From positions 124,001 through 188,000 of the forward strand of contig NZ_VJVZ01000011.1 of NCBI RefSeq assembly GCF_007097145.1: 64,000 nt of DNA, in the 5' to 3' direction. Below, one piece after another: positions 1 to 7,524 of the stretch. The notes under the pieces were generated by a model. That model did no database searches, was not told the DNA's origin, and saw only the letters and a list, made by a program, of their open reading frames with translations. The translations under genes were made by a program, and so were the position numbers. This stretch comes from Flavobacterium zepuense (GTDB lineage: Bacteria; Bacteroidota; Bacteroidia; Flavobacteriales; Flavobacteriaceae). How positions within the stretch are numbered: the stretch's first letter is position 1; each line of letters opens with the position of its first letter.

Positions 1-351
1 GCTTTCTTTGCCGGCATACTTGTACACATCTATATCGTTGCCATTGTTGTCTTTACTTTTCATGGCAAGGGTGCCCTTAGCCAAATCCCAGCGCATGCCG
101 TATTTGGTTATCAGCTGCACCTTATCGCGGCTGTAAACACTTACGGCTTCGGCAACAATTTCTTCGCTGTCGCCCTGCCCGTAAATAGGCGCAGTATCTA
201 TGGATGTAACGCCCTCATCATACGATTTTCGTATGGCATCTACCGAGTCTTTACGCTCGGTGCCGCCCCACATCCATCCGCCTGCCGCCCATGCGCCAAA
301 CGTTATTACTGATAATTCAAGATCGGTATTTCCTATTTTTCTGTATTGCAT
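1..351 (-). CDS. Aldo/keto reductase, N-terminal part (cut by window start)
   Basis: The 117 residues in the window are the N-terminal end of an aldo/keto reductase; the rest lies beyond the left edge. Family members reduce aldehydes and ketones with NADPH in a TIM barrel in the cytosol. Visible are the opening MQYRKIGNTDLELS strand, the conserved SIDTAPIYG segment with the tetrad residues Asp52 and Tyr57, and a glycine-rich turn around GGWMWGG typical of the AKR11/AKR12-like bacterial group. The ATG at 349-351 is the only sensible start. It follows the MFS gene in the same direction after a gap of about 115 bp that contains a dispersed repeat, so it may have its own transcript. The substrate cannot be told. 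Confidence 0.9.
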   Translation of the reverse strand, partial: MQYRKIGNTDLELSVITFGAWAAGGWMWGGTERKDSVDAIRKSYDEGVTSIDTAPIYGQGDSEEIVAEAVSVYSRDKVQLITKYGMRWDLAKGTLAMKSKDNNGNDIDVYKYAGKES

Positions 352-440
352 TTTTTTAATGTTTATTCGTTAATGCGGTAATTTGTTTATTTGGATGCAC
401 AACCTTCATAGGAGGGGAGGAATCCAGGGTTGCTCTTCTA

Positions 441-465
441 ATTCCCCCTTTGGGGGTTAGGGGGC
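441..465. repeat. Dispersed C/G-rich repeat, copy 1
   Basis: The 25-base unit begins ATTCCCCCTTTGGGG and ends AGGGGGC. It lies directly beside the stop codon of the MFS gene. A copy at 62871-62895 matches at 22 of 25 positions and lies in the same orientation. The unit can fold on itself through CCCC and GGGG. Confidence 0.8.
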
Positions 466-466
466 C

Positions 467-1729
467 TTACTCAATCGCCTTAACCTTATTCACCAGCAAC
501 GCTATCCCTACGCCAAATATCCCTATCAGGGCGAACGACATTTTAAGCCCTACCGCATGGGCAATGTACCCAATAACAGGCGGGCCAATTAAAAAGCCTA
601 AAAAGCTAACGCTGGACACCGCAGTAAGTGCTTTGCTTGGCTCAATACCCGGAGTTTTCCCCGCAATGCTGTACACGCCCGGCACTACGGTGCTAACACC
701 CAGGCCCACAAACATAAAGCCAATAGCGGCAGGGATTACATACGGTAAAAATACCGCAAGGTACATACCGCCCGATATCAGCACACCGCTAACCTGTAGT
801 ACACGCTTGCGGCCAAAGCGCGCCGTAACCTTATCGCCTATAAAGCGGCCCGATGCCATCATGATCATAAAAGAGGTGTAACCCAGTACCACTAACGATT
901 CCGGCGCTTTTACCACGTCTTTAAAATATACGCCGCTCCAGTCGAACATTATACCCTCGCTTACCATACTGCAAAAGCCAATAACACCCAGCCAAACAAG
1001 GGCAGGGTTAAGTTTGGGAAGCAGGCTGCGTTTTTTGTCGTCCTCAACGGCCTGGGGTTTGGCAGGCCTGGTTTTTACGAGCTTACGGTAGTTAAAAGCA
1101 ATAACTACATACAGCAACACGGCTATTATAGCAAAATGAGTAAGTGGTTCAACTTTAAAGGGTGTCGATGCAAAGCCAAAGTATTCCATTACCGAGCTTA
1201 TGTTCATCATCAGTAAACCAATAAGCGCACCGGTAAATCCGGCAAGGCTCCACGCGCCATGAAACGATGACATAATAGGCTTACGGAATATACCCTCTGT
1301 TAAGAGTCCCTGAGTGTTGACCGATATATTGGTAAAATTACTGAATATTCCAAAAAAGAACAGCGAGAGCATTAAGTGCCAACGCTCGCTGCCCAGCCCC
1401 AAAGATACCATGGCCGCGATGTACATAATAATACCCACAACCACGGTTTTGCTACTGCCATATTTTACCACGATGCGCGCCGAAAACGGCATCATGAGCA
1501 GCTGCCCGCAGGGTATAGAGAACAGCACGGTACCCAGGTCGGCTTCGCTGAGGTTCAGTGCCGACTTAATATCTGGTATCCTGCTGGCCCATGTGGCAAA
1601 CGTTAGCCCCATAGAAAAATAAAACAGCGATACGGCCAGGCGCATGCGGTTAAGGTAGCTTTGTTTAGCCTCCTTATAAAGCTTGAGGGGCTTGCGTACC
1701 TTTCGGGAGAGGTTTATTTCGGTATCCAT
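467..1729 (-). CDS. MFS transporter
   Basis: A 420-residue integral membrane protein with about twelve hydrophobic segments, of the major facilitator superfamily, closest in feel to the FucP/YbjJ-like branch. The loop with GSSKTV and the later RFGRKRVLQVSG loop fit the MFS inter-helix 2-3 and 8-9 positions. A charged central stretch (KPQAVEDDKKR, about residue 225) fits the cytoplasmic loop between the two six-helix halves. The substrate is unknown. The first 27 residues are hydrophilic and a start at the internal Met (MRLAVSLF) is possible. It follows the alpha/beta hydrolase gene by 20 bp in the same direction, so the two and the SDR upstream are probably co-transcribed, which hints at export of a small metabolite or drug. 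Confidence 0.85.
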   Translation of the reverse strand: MDTEINLSRKVRKPLKLYKEAKQSYLNRMRLAVSLFYFSMGLTFATWASRIPDIKSALNLSEADLGTVLFSIPCGQLLMMPFSARIVVKYGSSKTVVVGIIMYIAAMVSLGLGSERWHLMLSLFFFGIFSNFTNISVNTQGLLTEGIFRKPIMSSFHGAWSLAGFTGALIGLLMMNISSVMEYFGFASTPFKVEPLTHFAIIAVLLYVVIAFNYRKLVKTRPAKPQAVEDDKKRSLLPKLNPALVWLGVIGFCSMVSEGIMFDWSGVYFKDVVKAPESLVVLGYTSFMIMMASGRFIGDKVTARFGRKRVLQVSGVLISGGMYLAVFLPYVIPAAIGFMFVGLGVSTVVPGVYSIAGKTPGIEPSKALTAVSSVSFLGFLIGPPVIGYIAHAVGLKMSFALIGIFGVGIALLVNKVKAIE

Positions 1730-1749
1730 ACGTACAAATATACAAAGAC

Positions 1750-2745
1750 TTACTTTTTAAGAAACTCCTTAAGCGGCGCAATAAATTTATCATACGCCTC
1801 AATGTGTGGCAGGTGGCCTACATTATCAATTTCAACTAACGATGCATTCGGGATTTTCTTAGCCGTGTCTTTACCCAACTGCGGATAGTTACCCAGTTTT
1901 TCCTGCGCTTCTTTTGGCGCTTTGGCTTTGCCCAATGCCGTACGGTCGCGCTGCCCTATAATAAGCAGCGTCGGCATTTTAAGGTTCTGAAATTCATACA
2001 CCACGGGCTGCGTAAAGATCATATCATAAGTAAGAGCAGCGTTCTTGGCAATAACCTCATAATCTTTATTCAGCGTCCACCCGGCATTAATGTTAAGCCA
2101 GCGGTCGTATTCCGGTTTCCATTTGTTGTCATAGTAAAATTTAAGCTGGTAGTCTTTCATTTTGGCATAATCCTGCTTTAGTTCGGCCTGATACCATTCG
2201 TCTACACTTTGGTAGGGCACAACGGTTTTCCAGTCCTCAAGCCCAATTGGGTTAGAAAGGATGAGTTTCTCAACCATATCCGGGTACATCAGCGCAAAGC
2301 GCGTAGCCAGCATGCCACCCATAGAATGTCCCAGCAGGTTTATTTTAGTTACCTTAAGCTCATCCAAAATCGCTTTGGTATTTTGTGCCAACAGCTGAAA
2401 ACTGTATTGGATATTAGTAGGTTTAGACGATTTGCCAAAGCCTATCTGGTCGGGCATAATAACACGGTAACCATCTTTAGAAAGGTCTTTTGCGGTTTGC
2501 TCCCAATAAGCCGCATTAAAATTTTTGCCGTGCAGCAGCACAACGGTAGTGCCGTTAGGTTTTGCTGACTGTACATCCATATAGGCCATTGTGAGATCCT
2601 GACCCTGAATCTTAATGGCAATTTGCTTTACAGGAAAAGGGTAGGTAACGTTCTCGAGCATAAGGCCTGAGACTTCTAATTTTTTATCCTGTGCCATTAA
2701 CGTAATGGTTGAAAGCAATAGTAGAAGTACTGATAATTTTTTCAT
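1750..2745 (-). CDS. Secreted alpha/beta hydrolase
   Basis: A 331-residue alpha/beta hydrolase with a signal peptide (MKKLSVLLLLLSTITLMAQ, cleavage after about residue 19), so it probably acts in the periplasm. The oxyanion-hole segment is LLHGKNF (about 70-76), the nucleophile elbow GHSMGG puts the catalytic serine at 141, an acid candidate lies in the GQRDRT strand, and the histidine is in VGHLPH near the C-terminus. Length and layout fit esterases or haloperoxidase-like hydrolases. It sits 6 bp after the SDR gene and 20 bp before the MFS gene, pointing to one transcript. The substrate is not evident. Confidence 0.88.
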   Translation of the reverse strand: MKKLSVLLLLLSTITLMAQDKKLEVSGLMLENVTYPFPVKQIAIKIQGQDLTMAYMDVQSAKPNGTTVVLLHGKNFNAAYWEQTAKDLSKDGYRVIMPDQIGFGKSSKPTNIQYSFQLLAQNTKAILDELKVTKINLLGHSMGGMLATRFALMYPDMVEKLILSNPIGLEDWKTVVPYQSVDEWYQAELKQDYAKMKDYQLKFYYDNKWKPEYDRWLNINAGWTLNKDYEVIAKNAALTYDMIFTQPVVYEFQNLKMPTLLIIGQRDRTALGKAKAPKEAQEKLGNYPQLGKDTAKKIPNASLVEIDNVGHLPHIEAYDKFIAPLKEFLKK

Positions 2746-2751
2746 GGTAAT

Positions 2752-3537
2752 TTAAATTATGGTTTTTACAACCCCGCCATCGGCGCGGATCGCAGCACCA
2801 TTGGTTGCCGATGCAAGCGAACTCGCAATGTACACCACAGTATTTGCAATTTCATCGGGCGATGTAAAGCGTTGCAGGATAGAGGTAGGCCTTATGTTGG
2901 TAAAGAAATCCTTTTCTGTTTCTTCTTTAGATCCGCCCTTGTTTAATCCTGTCATTTCCTCAACACCTGCCGAAAGCGTAGGGCCCGGCAGTACGCAGTT
3001 TACCGTAACGTTAGTGCCTTTGGTAAGCTCGGCCAGGCCACGGCTAACGGATAGCATCGCCGTTTTGGTAAAGCCATAGTGTATCATGTCCTCCGGAATA
3101 TTGATGGCGCTTTCGCTTGATATAAAAATAATACGGCCCTCATTTTTTGCCAGCATTTTTGGAAAGTAGTGGCGCGATAATCGCACACCGCTCATAACGT
3201 TTACATCGAAGAAATTAAACCAGTCGGCATCAGTAATCTCGGCAAAGGGTTTTGGGCCAAAAATACCCACATTATTAATTAAGATGTCAACTTCAGGCAA
3301 AGCCTTCAATAAGTTATCTATGTCTTCGGTTTTGCTAAAATCGGCAGCAATACCCTGAACCTTGGCGCTGGGAACCTCTTTTTTAAGTTGTTCGAGTACC
3401 TCGTCTATAATCTGCGGTTTACGGCCGTTAATGTAAACCGTTGCGCCTTCCTGCAATAATAATTTAGCAATTGCATAGCCAATACCGGCGGTAGACCCGG
3501 TAACCAGGGCTGTTTTATCATTAAGTTGTAAGTTCAT
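2752..3537 (-). CDS. SDR family oxidoreductase
   Basis: A 261-residue classical short-chain dehydrogenase/reductase. Visible motifs are the cofactor loop TGSTAGIG (13-20), NNVG (88-91, a variant of NNAG), serines 140/141, and the catalytic pair Tyr154-x3-Lys158. An Arg after strand beta-2 (INGRK) favours NADP(H) over NAD(H). The family oxidises or reduces alcohols and carbonyls in the cytosol; the substrate is unknown. It is the first gene of a tight run SDR, alpha/beta hydrolase, MFS, with a 6-bp gap to the next gene. The upstream 165 bp hold palindromic repeats. Confidence 0.92.
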   Translation of the reverse strand: MNLQLNDKTALVTGSTAGIGYAIAKLLLQEGATVYINGRKPQIIDEVLEQLKKEVPSAKVQGIAADFSKTEDIDNLLKALPEVDILINNVGIFGPKPFAEITDADWFNFFDVNVMSGVRLSRHYFPKMLAKNEGRIIFISSESAINIPEDMIHYGFTKTAMLSVSRGLAELTKGTNVTVNCVLPGPTLSAGVEEMTGLNKGGSKEETEKDFFTNIRPTSILQRFTSPDEIANTVVYIASSLASATNGAAIRADGGVVKTII

Positions 3538-3642
3538 AAGTATATGTTTTTATTAGTTCCAATATTCTGCAATGCTGCCTTATCACTCCCCATGAAGTCA
3601 GAGGCAACTTATCCTATCTGTAAGGTTCTGCTGTATGTGTTG

Positions 3643-3697
3643 CCCCTGGCTTCAGCCAGGGGATAAATTATGCTGTGTATTGTTGGCTTTAGCCGAA
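3643..3697. repeat. Pair of small palindromes of a dispersed GGCTnnAGCC family
   Basis: CCCCTGGCTTCAGCCAGGGG at 3643-3662 is a stem of nine pairs with a two-base loop, followed at 3683-3697 by a second hairpin with the arms GGCT and AGCC. A diverged copy of the same two-hairpin arrangement is seen near 56610-56717. Confidence 0.7.
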
Positions 3698-3702
3698 TAT
3701 AA

Positions 3703-4677
3703 CTACCCATATACCTCAGGATTAACACACGCCGGCAGCTTCTCGCCCTTTAAACCCGCGATGAGGTTCTTTGCAGCCAGTACCGCCATAGCATCCCTTG
3801 TTTCCTTAGTGGCCGACCCAATATGCGGCAGTACCGATACATTGGGCATATCCAGCAATGCATTGTTTTTATCCATAGGCTCCGGGTTGGTAACATCAAG
3901 CCCCGCACCCCAAATGGTGCCGCTTTCAAGCGCCTGCTTTAAATCATCCTCATCGTGTACGCCGCCACGGGCAGTGTTTACAAATATTGCATTAGGCTTC
4001 ATTTTACCAAAGGCCTCTGCATTAAAAATGCCTTTAAGCTCATCGGTTAAATTAGCATGAACCGATAGTACATCGCTTTGTGCCAGCAGCTCCTCGAAAC
4101 TGACCTTTTTGGTGCCCAGTTCTTTTTCGGCCTGTTCGTTATTGCCGCGGTTGTGGTAAATAACATCCATGCCATAAGCACCTTTGCAGTATTTAGCCAT
4201 CTCAAAACCTATGTTACCCAAGCCCAGTATGCCTAACGTCTTGCCTTGTAAGTCCTGACCGAGCCCGACAGTAGGTTCAAAGAAATCCCAGTCGCCTTTG
4301 GCTATCCTTTTATGATGGTAAAACGCCTTGCGCGCTGTAGCTATCATGAGTAAAAAAGCAGTTTCGGCAGTGGCTTTGCTCAATACATCGGGCGTATGCC
4401 CAATGGGGATCTTAAATTTTGTAGCGGCTTTTATGTCTACATTATCATAGCCAACCGAAAATAATGATATTACCTTTAAATGGCTGCACGCTTCTAAAAA
4501 AGCGGTGTCTACCTTTCTGCGGCCGGAGAGTAAAAGGCCATCAGCTTCTTTGCTGTAGGCAATAAGTTCTTCCTGGGTAAGCTCGCGGCTTTCCTGCCAT
4601 TGGGTAACGGTTATGCCCTCGGCTTCTAACAGGTCGATCCCTGCCTGGGGTATTTTACGTGTTGTAAATACTTTCAT
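3703..4677 (-). CDS. D-2-hydroxyacid dehydrogenase (glyoxylate/hydroxypyruvate reductase-like)
   Basis: A 324-residue NAD(P)-dependent dehydrogenase of the D-isomer-specific 2-hydroxyacid family. The Rossmann loop GLGNIG is at 152-157. The catalytic set is Arg237 (TARGG), Glu266 (NPEP) and His285 (LPHIGS). Length and motifs best fit the glyoxylate/hydroxypyruvate reductase group, which reduces 2-oxoacids in the cytosol; a phosphonate or other 2-ketoacid substrate cannot be excluded. It stands alone between gaps of 165 and 159 bp in a minus-strand run of oxidoreductases. A second member of this family, fused to a VOC domain, lies at 28611-29954. Confidence 0.92.
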   Translation of the reverse strand: MKVFTTRKIPQAGIDLLEAEGITVTQWQESRELTQEELIAYSKEADGLLLSGRRKVDTAFLEACSHLKVISLFSVGYDNVDIKAATKFKIPIGHTPDVLSKATAETAFLLMIATARKAFYHHKRIAKGDWDFFEPTVGLGQDLQGKTLGILGLGNIGFEMAKYCKGAYGMDVIYHNRGNNEQAEKELGTKKVSFEELLAQSDVLSVHANLTDELKGIFNAEAFGKMKPNAIFVNTARGGVHDEDDLKQALESGTIWGAGLDVTNPEPMDKNNALLDMPNVSVLPHIGSATKETRDAMAVLAAKNLIAGLKGEKLPACVNPEVYG

Positions 4678-4719
4678 TTTATTATGTGTTCTTGGAGGTT
4701 TTTAAGGTCTTATAAATTT

Positions 4720-4765
4720 AACCACCCCGGCTTTCAGCCACCCCTCCAAAGGAGGGGAATGCCAC
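4720..4765. repeat. Dispersed palindromic repeat with CCCCTCC-aaa-GGAGGGG core
   Basis: The core at 4741-4757 has 7-bp arms around AAA. The flanking 15 bases GGAGGGGAATGCCAC (4751-4765) recur exactly at 39890-39904. The left part contains a CGGCTTTCAGCC segment, so the unit is composite. It fills much of the gap between two oxidoreductase genes. Confidence 0.75.
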
Positions 4766-4836
4766 TGTTGTACATTATTATGTTAAGCAGGAGAGGCAAC
4801 CCTAAACTCTAAACCCGCAACTCTAAAATGCGCGGC

Positions 4837-5787
4837 CTACCACGCACTCTCCTGCGTTAGCAATTCAATTTCGTGGGCAGTTATGGCAAGGTCAGGTGCT
4901 TTTATAATGGCATCCAATTGTTTGATGCTGGTAGCGCTTACAATGGGCGCTGTAACCGACGGACGGTGAATTAACCATGCCAGTGCCACAGTTGCCGGTG
5001 TGGTGTTTAGCGACTTGGAAACCTCGTCTAACGCGGCAAGTATCTTAAAGCCACGGTCGTTAAAATGCTTGTCCATATCGCCGCCACGGGCACTTTTGCC
5101 CAAATCATCCTTAGTGCGGTATTTACCGGTAAGGAATCCGCTGGCAAGCGAAAAATAAGTGATCACGCCAAGGTTATTGCCCAGGCAAAGAGGCTCCAGC
5201 CCGTTCTCAAACTTTTCCCTTTCGTATAAATTATATTCCGGCTGAAAGGTTTGGTAAGCCGGCAAACTGTTTTCAGCTGAAATCTCTAACGAAGCTTTTA
5301 GCCTCTCCGGCGAAAGATTCGATGCCCCAATGTGGCGCACCTTACCCTCTTTAATTAATTGCTGGTAGGCTTCAAGGGTTTCCTCAATAGGGGTGTTTTC
5401 GTCATCAAAATGTGTTTGGTACAGGTCTATATAATCTGTTTTTAAACGCTTAAGCGAATCTTCAGCCGCTTTAAGTATGTACTCTTTTTTAAGGCCTTTT
5501 TTACCGTTGCCAAGATCGCTGCCCACTTTAGTGGCAATGATAACGCTCTCGCGGTTGTTGTTCTTTTTAAGCCAGTTGCCAATAATGGTTTCGCTCTCGC
5601 CACCCTCGTTACCGGGTTTCCAGCGGGAGTAAACATCGGCCGTATCTATAAAGTTAAAACCGGTGCCGGTAAAGGCATCCAGTATCTCAAAAGATTGTTT
5701 CTCATCTATTGTCCATCCAAAAACATTACCGCCAAAGGCTATGGGGTACACGTGTAAATCGGTAGATCCTAATTGTCTTTTTTCCAT
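4837..5787 (-). CDS. Aldo/keto reductase
   Basis: A complete 316-residue aldo/keto reductase with the tetrad visible as Asp48 (FIDTADVYS), Tyr53, Lys87 (IATKVG) and His127 (LYQTHFDD), and the late cofactor-binding segment APIVSATS. This is the layout of bacterial general-stress AKRs such as YhdN or Tas, which use NADPH to reduce carbonyls in the cytosol. Gap of 5 bp from the DUF1304 gene upstream and a 159-bp, repeat-bearing gap downstream. It probably shares a transcript with the Gfo/Idh gene and the DUF1304 gene. The substrate is not deducible. Confidence 0.92.
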   Translation of the reverse strand: MEKRQLGSTDLHVYPIAFGGNVFGWTIDEKQSFEILDAFTGTGFNFIDTADVYSRWKPGNEGGESETIIGNWLKKNNNRESVIIATKVGSDLGNGKKGLKKEYILKAAEDSLKRLKTDYIDLYQTHFDDENTPIEETLEAYQQLIKEGKVRHIGASNLSPERLKASLEISAENSLPAYQTFQPEYNLYEREKFENGLEPLCLGNNLGVITYFSLASGFLTGKYRTKDDLGKSARGGDMDKHFNDRGFKILAALDEVSKSLNTTPATVALAWLIHRPSVTAPIVSATSIKQLDAIIKAPDLAITAHEIELLTQESAW

Positions 5788-5792
5788 AAAAA

Positions 5793-6191
5793 TTAAAATT
5801 TCAACCCCGATAAGATCAGGGCAATGGTTAGTAGGGCAGGCAGCGCCTGCACAAAAAATATTTTTTTAGAGGCAGTTAGCGCCCCATAGATTCCCGCTAT
5901 GGCAATGCACCCTAAAAAGAAGAGCGCAATGTTATTATGCCACTTTTCATCATTAATAAAAAATGTCCAGAAAAGCCCTGCGGCTAAAAATCCGTTGTAC
6001 AAACCCTGGTTGGCGGCAAGCGCCTTGGTTTTAGGGAACAACTCACGCGGAAAGTTCCTGAAAACCTTAGGGCCGCGGGTTTCCCAGGCAAACATTTCAA
6101 ACCACATAATGTATAAGTGGGTTAGCCCTATAAGGGTTATTAAAATGCTTATTAAAATTTCTATAATGCTGAAGGTAAATTCTATTTCCAT
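5793..6191 (-). CDS. DUF1304 family membrane protein
   Basis: A 132-residue protein with about four hydrophobic helices. The sequence around HLYIMWFEMFAWETRG and the NQGLYNGFLAAGLFW segment are the recognisable parts of the DUF1304 family, small inner-membrane proteins of unknown function. It lies between the Gfo/Idh dehydrogenase (11 bp upstream) and an aldo/keto reductase (5 bp downstream), which fits co-expression. Nothing in the sequence suggests an enzyme active site. Confidence 0.85.
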   Translation of the reverse strand: MEIEFTFSIIEILISILITLIGLTHLYIMWFEMFAWETRGPKVFRNFPRELFPKTKALAANQGLYNGFLAAGLFWTFFINDEKWHNNIALFFLGCIAIAGIYGALTASKKIFFVQALPALLTIALILSGLKF

Positions 6192-6202
6192 GCGGGGAGG
6201 TG

Positions 6203-7243
6203 TTATAGTTGTATAACTTGTTTTTGCTCGCTGCTGGCTATTGCCGCATCAATAATTTTCATGGTACGCAGGCCATCCTCGGCGGTAACGGGTTCAACCG
6301 TGCCTTCTGTAACCGACTTATAAATTCCATCGAAAAGATCGTAGTAATTACCTTTAAGGGTTGGGATGGTTTTCCTTACCACTTGGCCATTAATCTCGGT
6401 ATTCAGGATGCCTTCCATGCCTGCGGCTTCCGTACCCCAGTCGTCCGTGTTAGGTTTGGCTCCGGTTTTAAGGGTGTCTTCCTGCACATCACCACGCATT
6501 TTAAAGAAACTGCCTTTGCGGCCCTGTAACACATAGGCAGGCAGCATCTCGCGGTTAAAGAACCCGCCATGCAGGCGTACCCTTTTATCAGGGTAGTACA
6601 GCAATATATCAATGTTATCATCTACCTGCGAATTTTCGCGCAGTGTACGGATATCTGCCCAAACCGCTTCGGGGTAGCCAAAAAGGTACAATGCCTGGTC
6701 TATTATGTGTGGGCCAAGGTCTTTTAGCACTCCGGCACCGGCGTTGGCGCCTTCTTTCCACGCTTTAGGGCTAAGGTTAGGATTATAGCGGTCGAACCTG
6801 ATCTCGGCCTCTACAATATCGCCTAACAGATTTTGGTCCAGCACGATCTTAACGGTTTGAAGGTCGCTATCCCAACGGCGGTTTTGGTAAACGGTTAGCT
6901 TTAGGTTTTTGGCTTTAGCCAGGTCGCGGAGTTCCTGCGCTTCGGCAGCGGTGGTGGTAAACGCTTTTTCTACAAGGGCGTGCTTACCTGCCTCCAGCAC
7001 TTTTTTGGCATATTCAAAATGGGTGTCTACGGGAGTGTTTACTACTACCAAATCAGCATCGCCGGCTAAAATCTCTTCTAAGCTGGTGTAGCTTTTTACA
7101 GTTGGATAATCATGTTGAATAAGGTGTTTGCTGCGTTCCCACGCGCCCAAAAGCTCAAAGCCCGGGTGCAGGGTTAAAAATGGGGCATGAAACACTTTGC
7201 CCGACATACCGTAAGAAAGCAGCGCTGTTTTAATTTGTTGCAT
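6203..7243 (-). CDS. Gfo/Idh/MocA family oxidoreductase
   Basis: A 346-residue NAD(P)-dependent sugar or inositol dehydrogenase-type protein. The N-terminal Rossmann segment is ALLSYGMSGKVFHAPFL; the GKVFHAPF piece is characteristic of the YdgJ/YhhX/IolW branch, some members of which oxidise scyllo-inositol. The catalytic Lys is in VEKAFTT (Glu92-Lys93, a variant of the usual EKP). The DLGPHIIDQAL helix supplies the conserved His. Function in vivo is uncertain. It is the first gene of a short transcript with the DUF1304 gene and an AKR; a TAGTTTTG -7 element lies 26 bp before the ATG. Confidence 0.88.
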   Translation of the reverse strand: MQQIKTALLSYGMSGKVFHAPFLTLHPGFELLGAWERSKHLIQHDYPTVKSYTSLEEILAGDADLVVVNTPVDTHFEYAKKVLEAGKHALVEKAFTTTAAEAQELRDLAKAKNLKLTVYQNRRWDSDLQTVKIVLDQNLLGDIVEAEIRFDRYNPNLSPKAWKEGANAGAGVLKDLGPHIIDQALYLFGYPEAVWADIRTLRENSQVDDNIDILLYYPDKRVRLHGGFFNREMLPAYVLQGRKGSFFKMRGDVQEDTLKTGAKPNTDDWGTEAAGMEGILNTEINGQVVRKTIPTLKGNYYDLFDGIYKSVTEGTVEPVTAEDGLRTMKIIDAAIASSEQKQVIQL

Positions 7244-7268
7244 TATTGTATTAATTTATTATTTGGAT

Positions 7269-7276
7269 CAAAACTA
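7269..7276 (-). promoter_or_regulatory. Promoter -7 element for the Gfo/Idh-DUF1304-AKR genes
   Basis: TAGTTTTG read on the minus strand matches the Bacteroidota TAnnTTTG element. It would start transcription near 7262, about 19 bases before the ATG at 7243. No clear -33 TTTG is seen. Confidence 0.5.
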
Positions 7277-7294
7277 ATTAGTAGAGGTTTTTGT

Positions 7295-7449
7295 CCTCAC
7301 CCCAGCCCTCTCCAAAGGAGAGGGAGGAGCTACACTCGATTGTTTTGAATACATCAATATTGGATTACCAAACTGTACCCGTTTACGGATCCCCTCTCCT
7401 GTGCTTCGCCAGTTCGCTGCGCTCGGGTGTAGAAGGGTTGGGGGTGAGG
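7295..7449. repeat. MITE-like element with inverted CCTCACCCC ends
   Basis: A 155-bp stretch bounded by imperfect inverted repeats: CCTCACCCCAGCCCT at the left and, reversed, CCTCACCCCCAACCCT at the right. Inside the left end is CCCTCTCCAAAGGAGAGGG, a palindrome. It fills the 281-bp gap between the Old Yellow Enzyme and Gfo/Idh genes. No open reading frame of substance is present, so it would need help from elsewhere to move. Confidence 0.7.
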
Positions 7450-7524
7450 CCTGATTATACAAGATTTTTCCTTTCAAAATGACACACTGTGCCCTGAAAA
7501 CTGTGACTGCGACTGAAAACTGTT

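Noticed and set aside
3635..4060. Open frame of about 140 codons on the plus strand
   Set aside because: Antisense to the D-2-hydroxyacid dehydrogenase and starting in a palindromic repeat; no domain visible.
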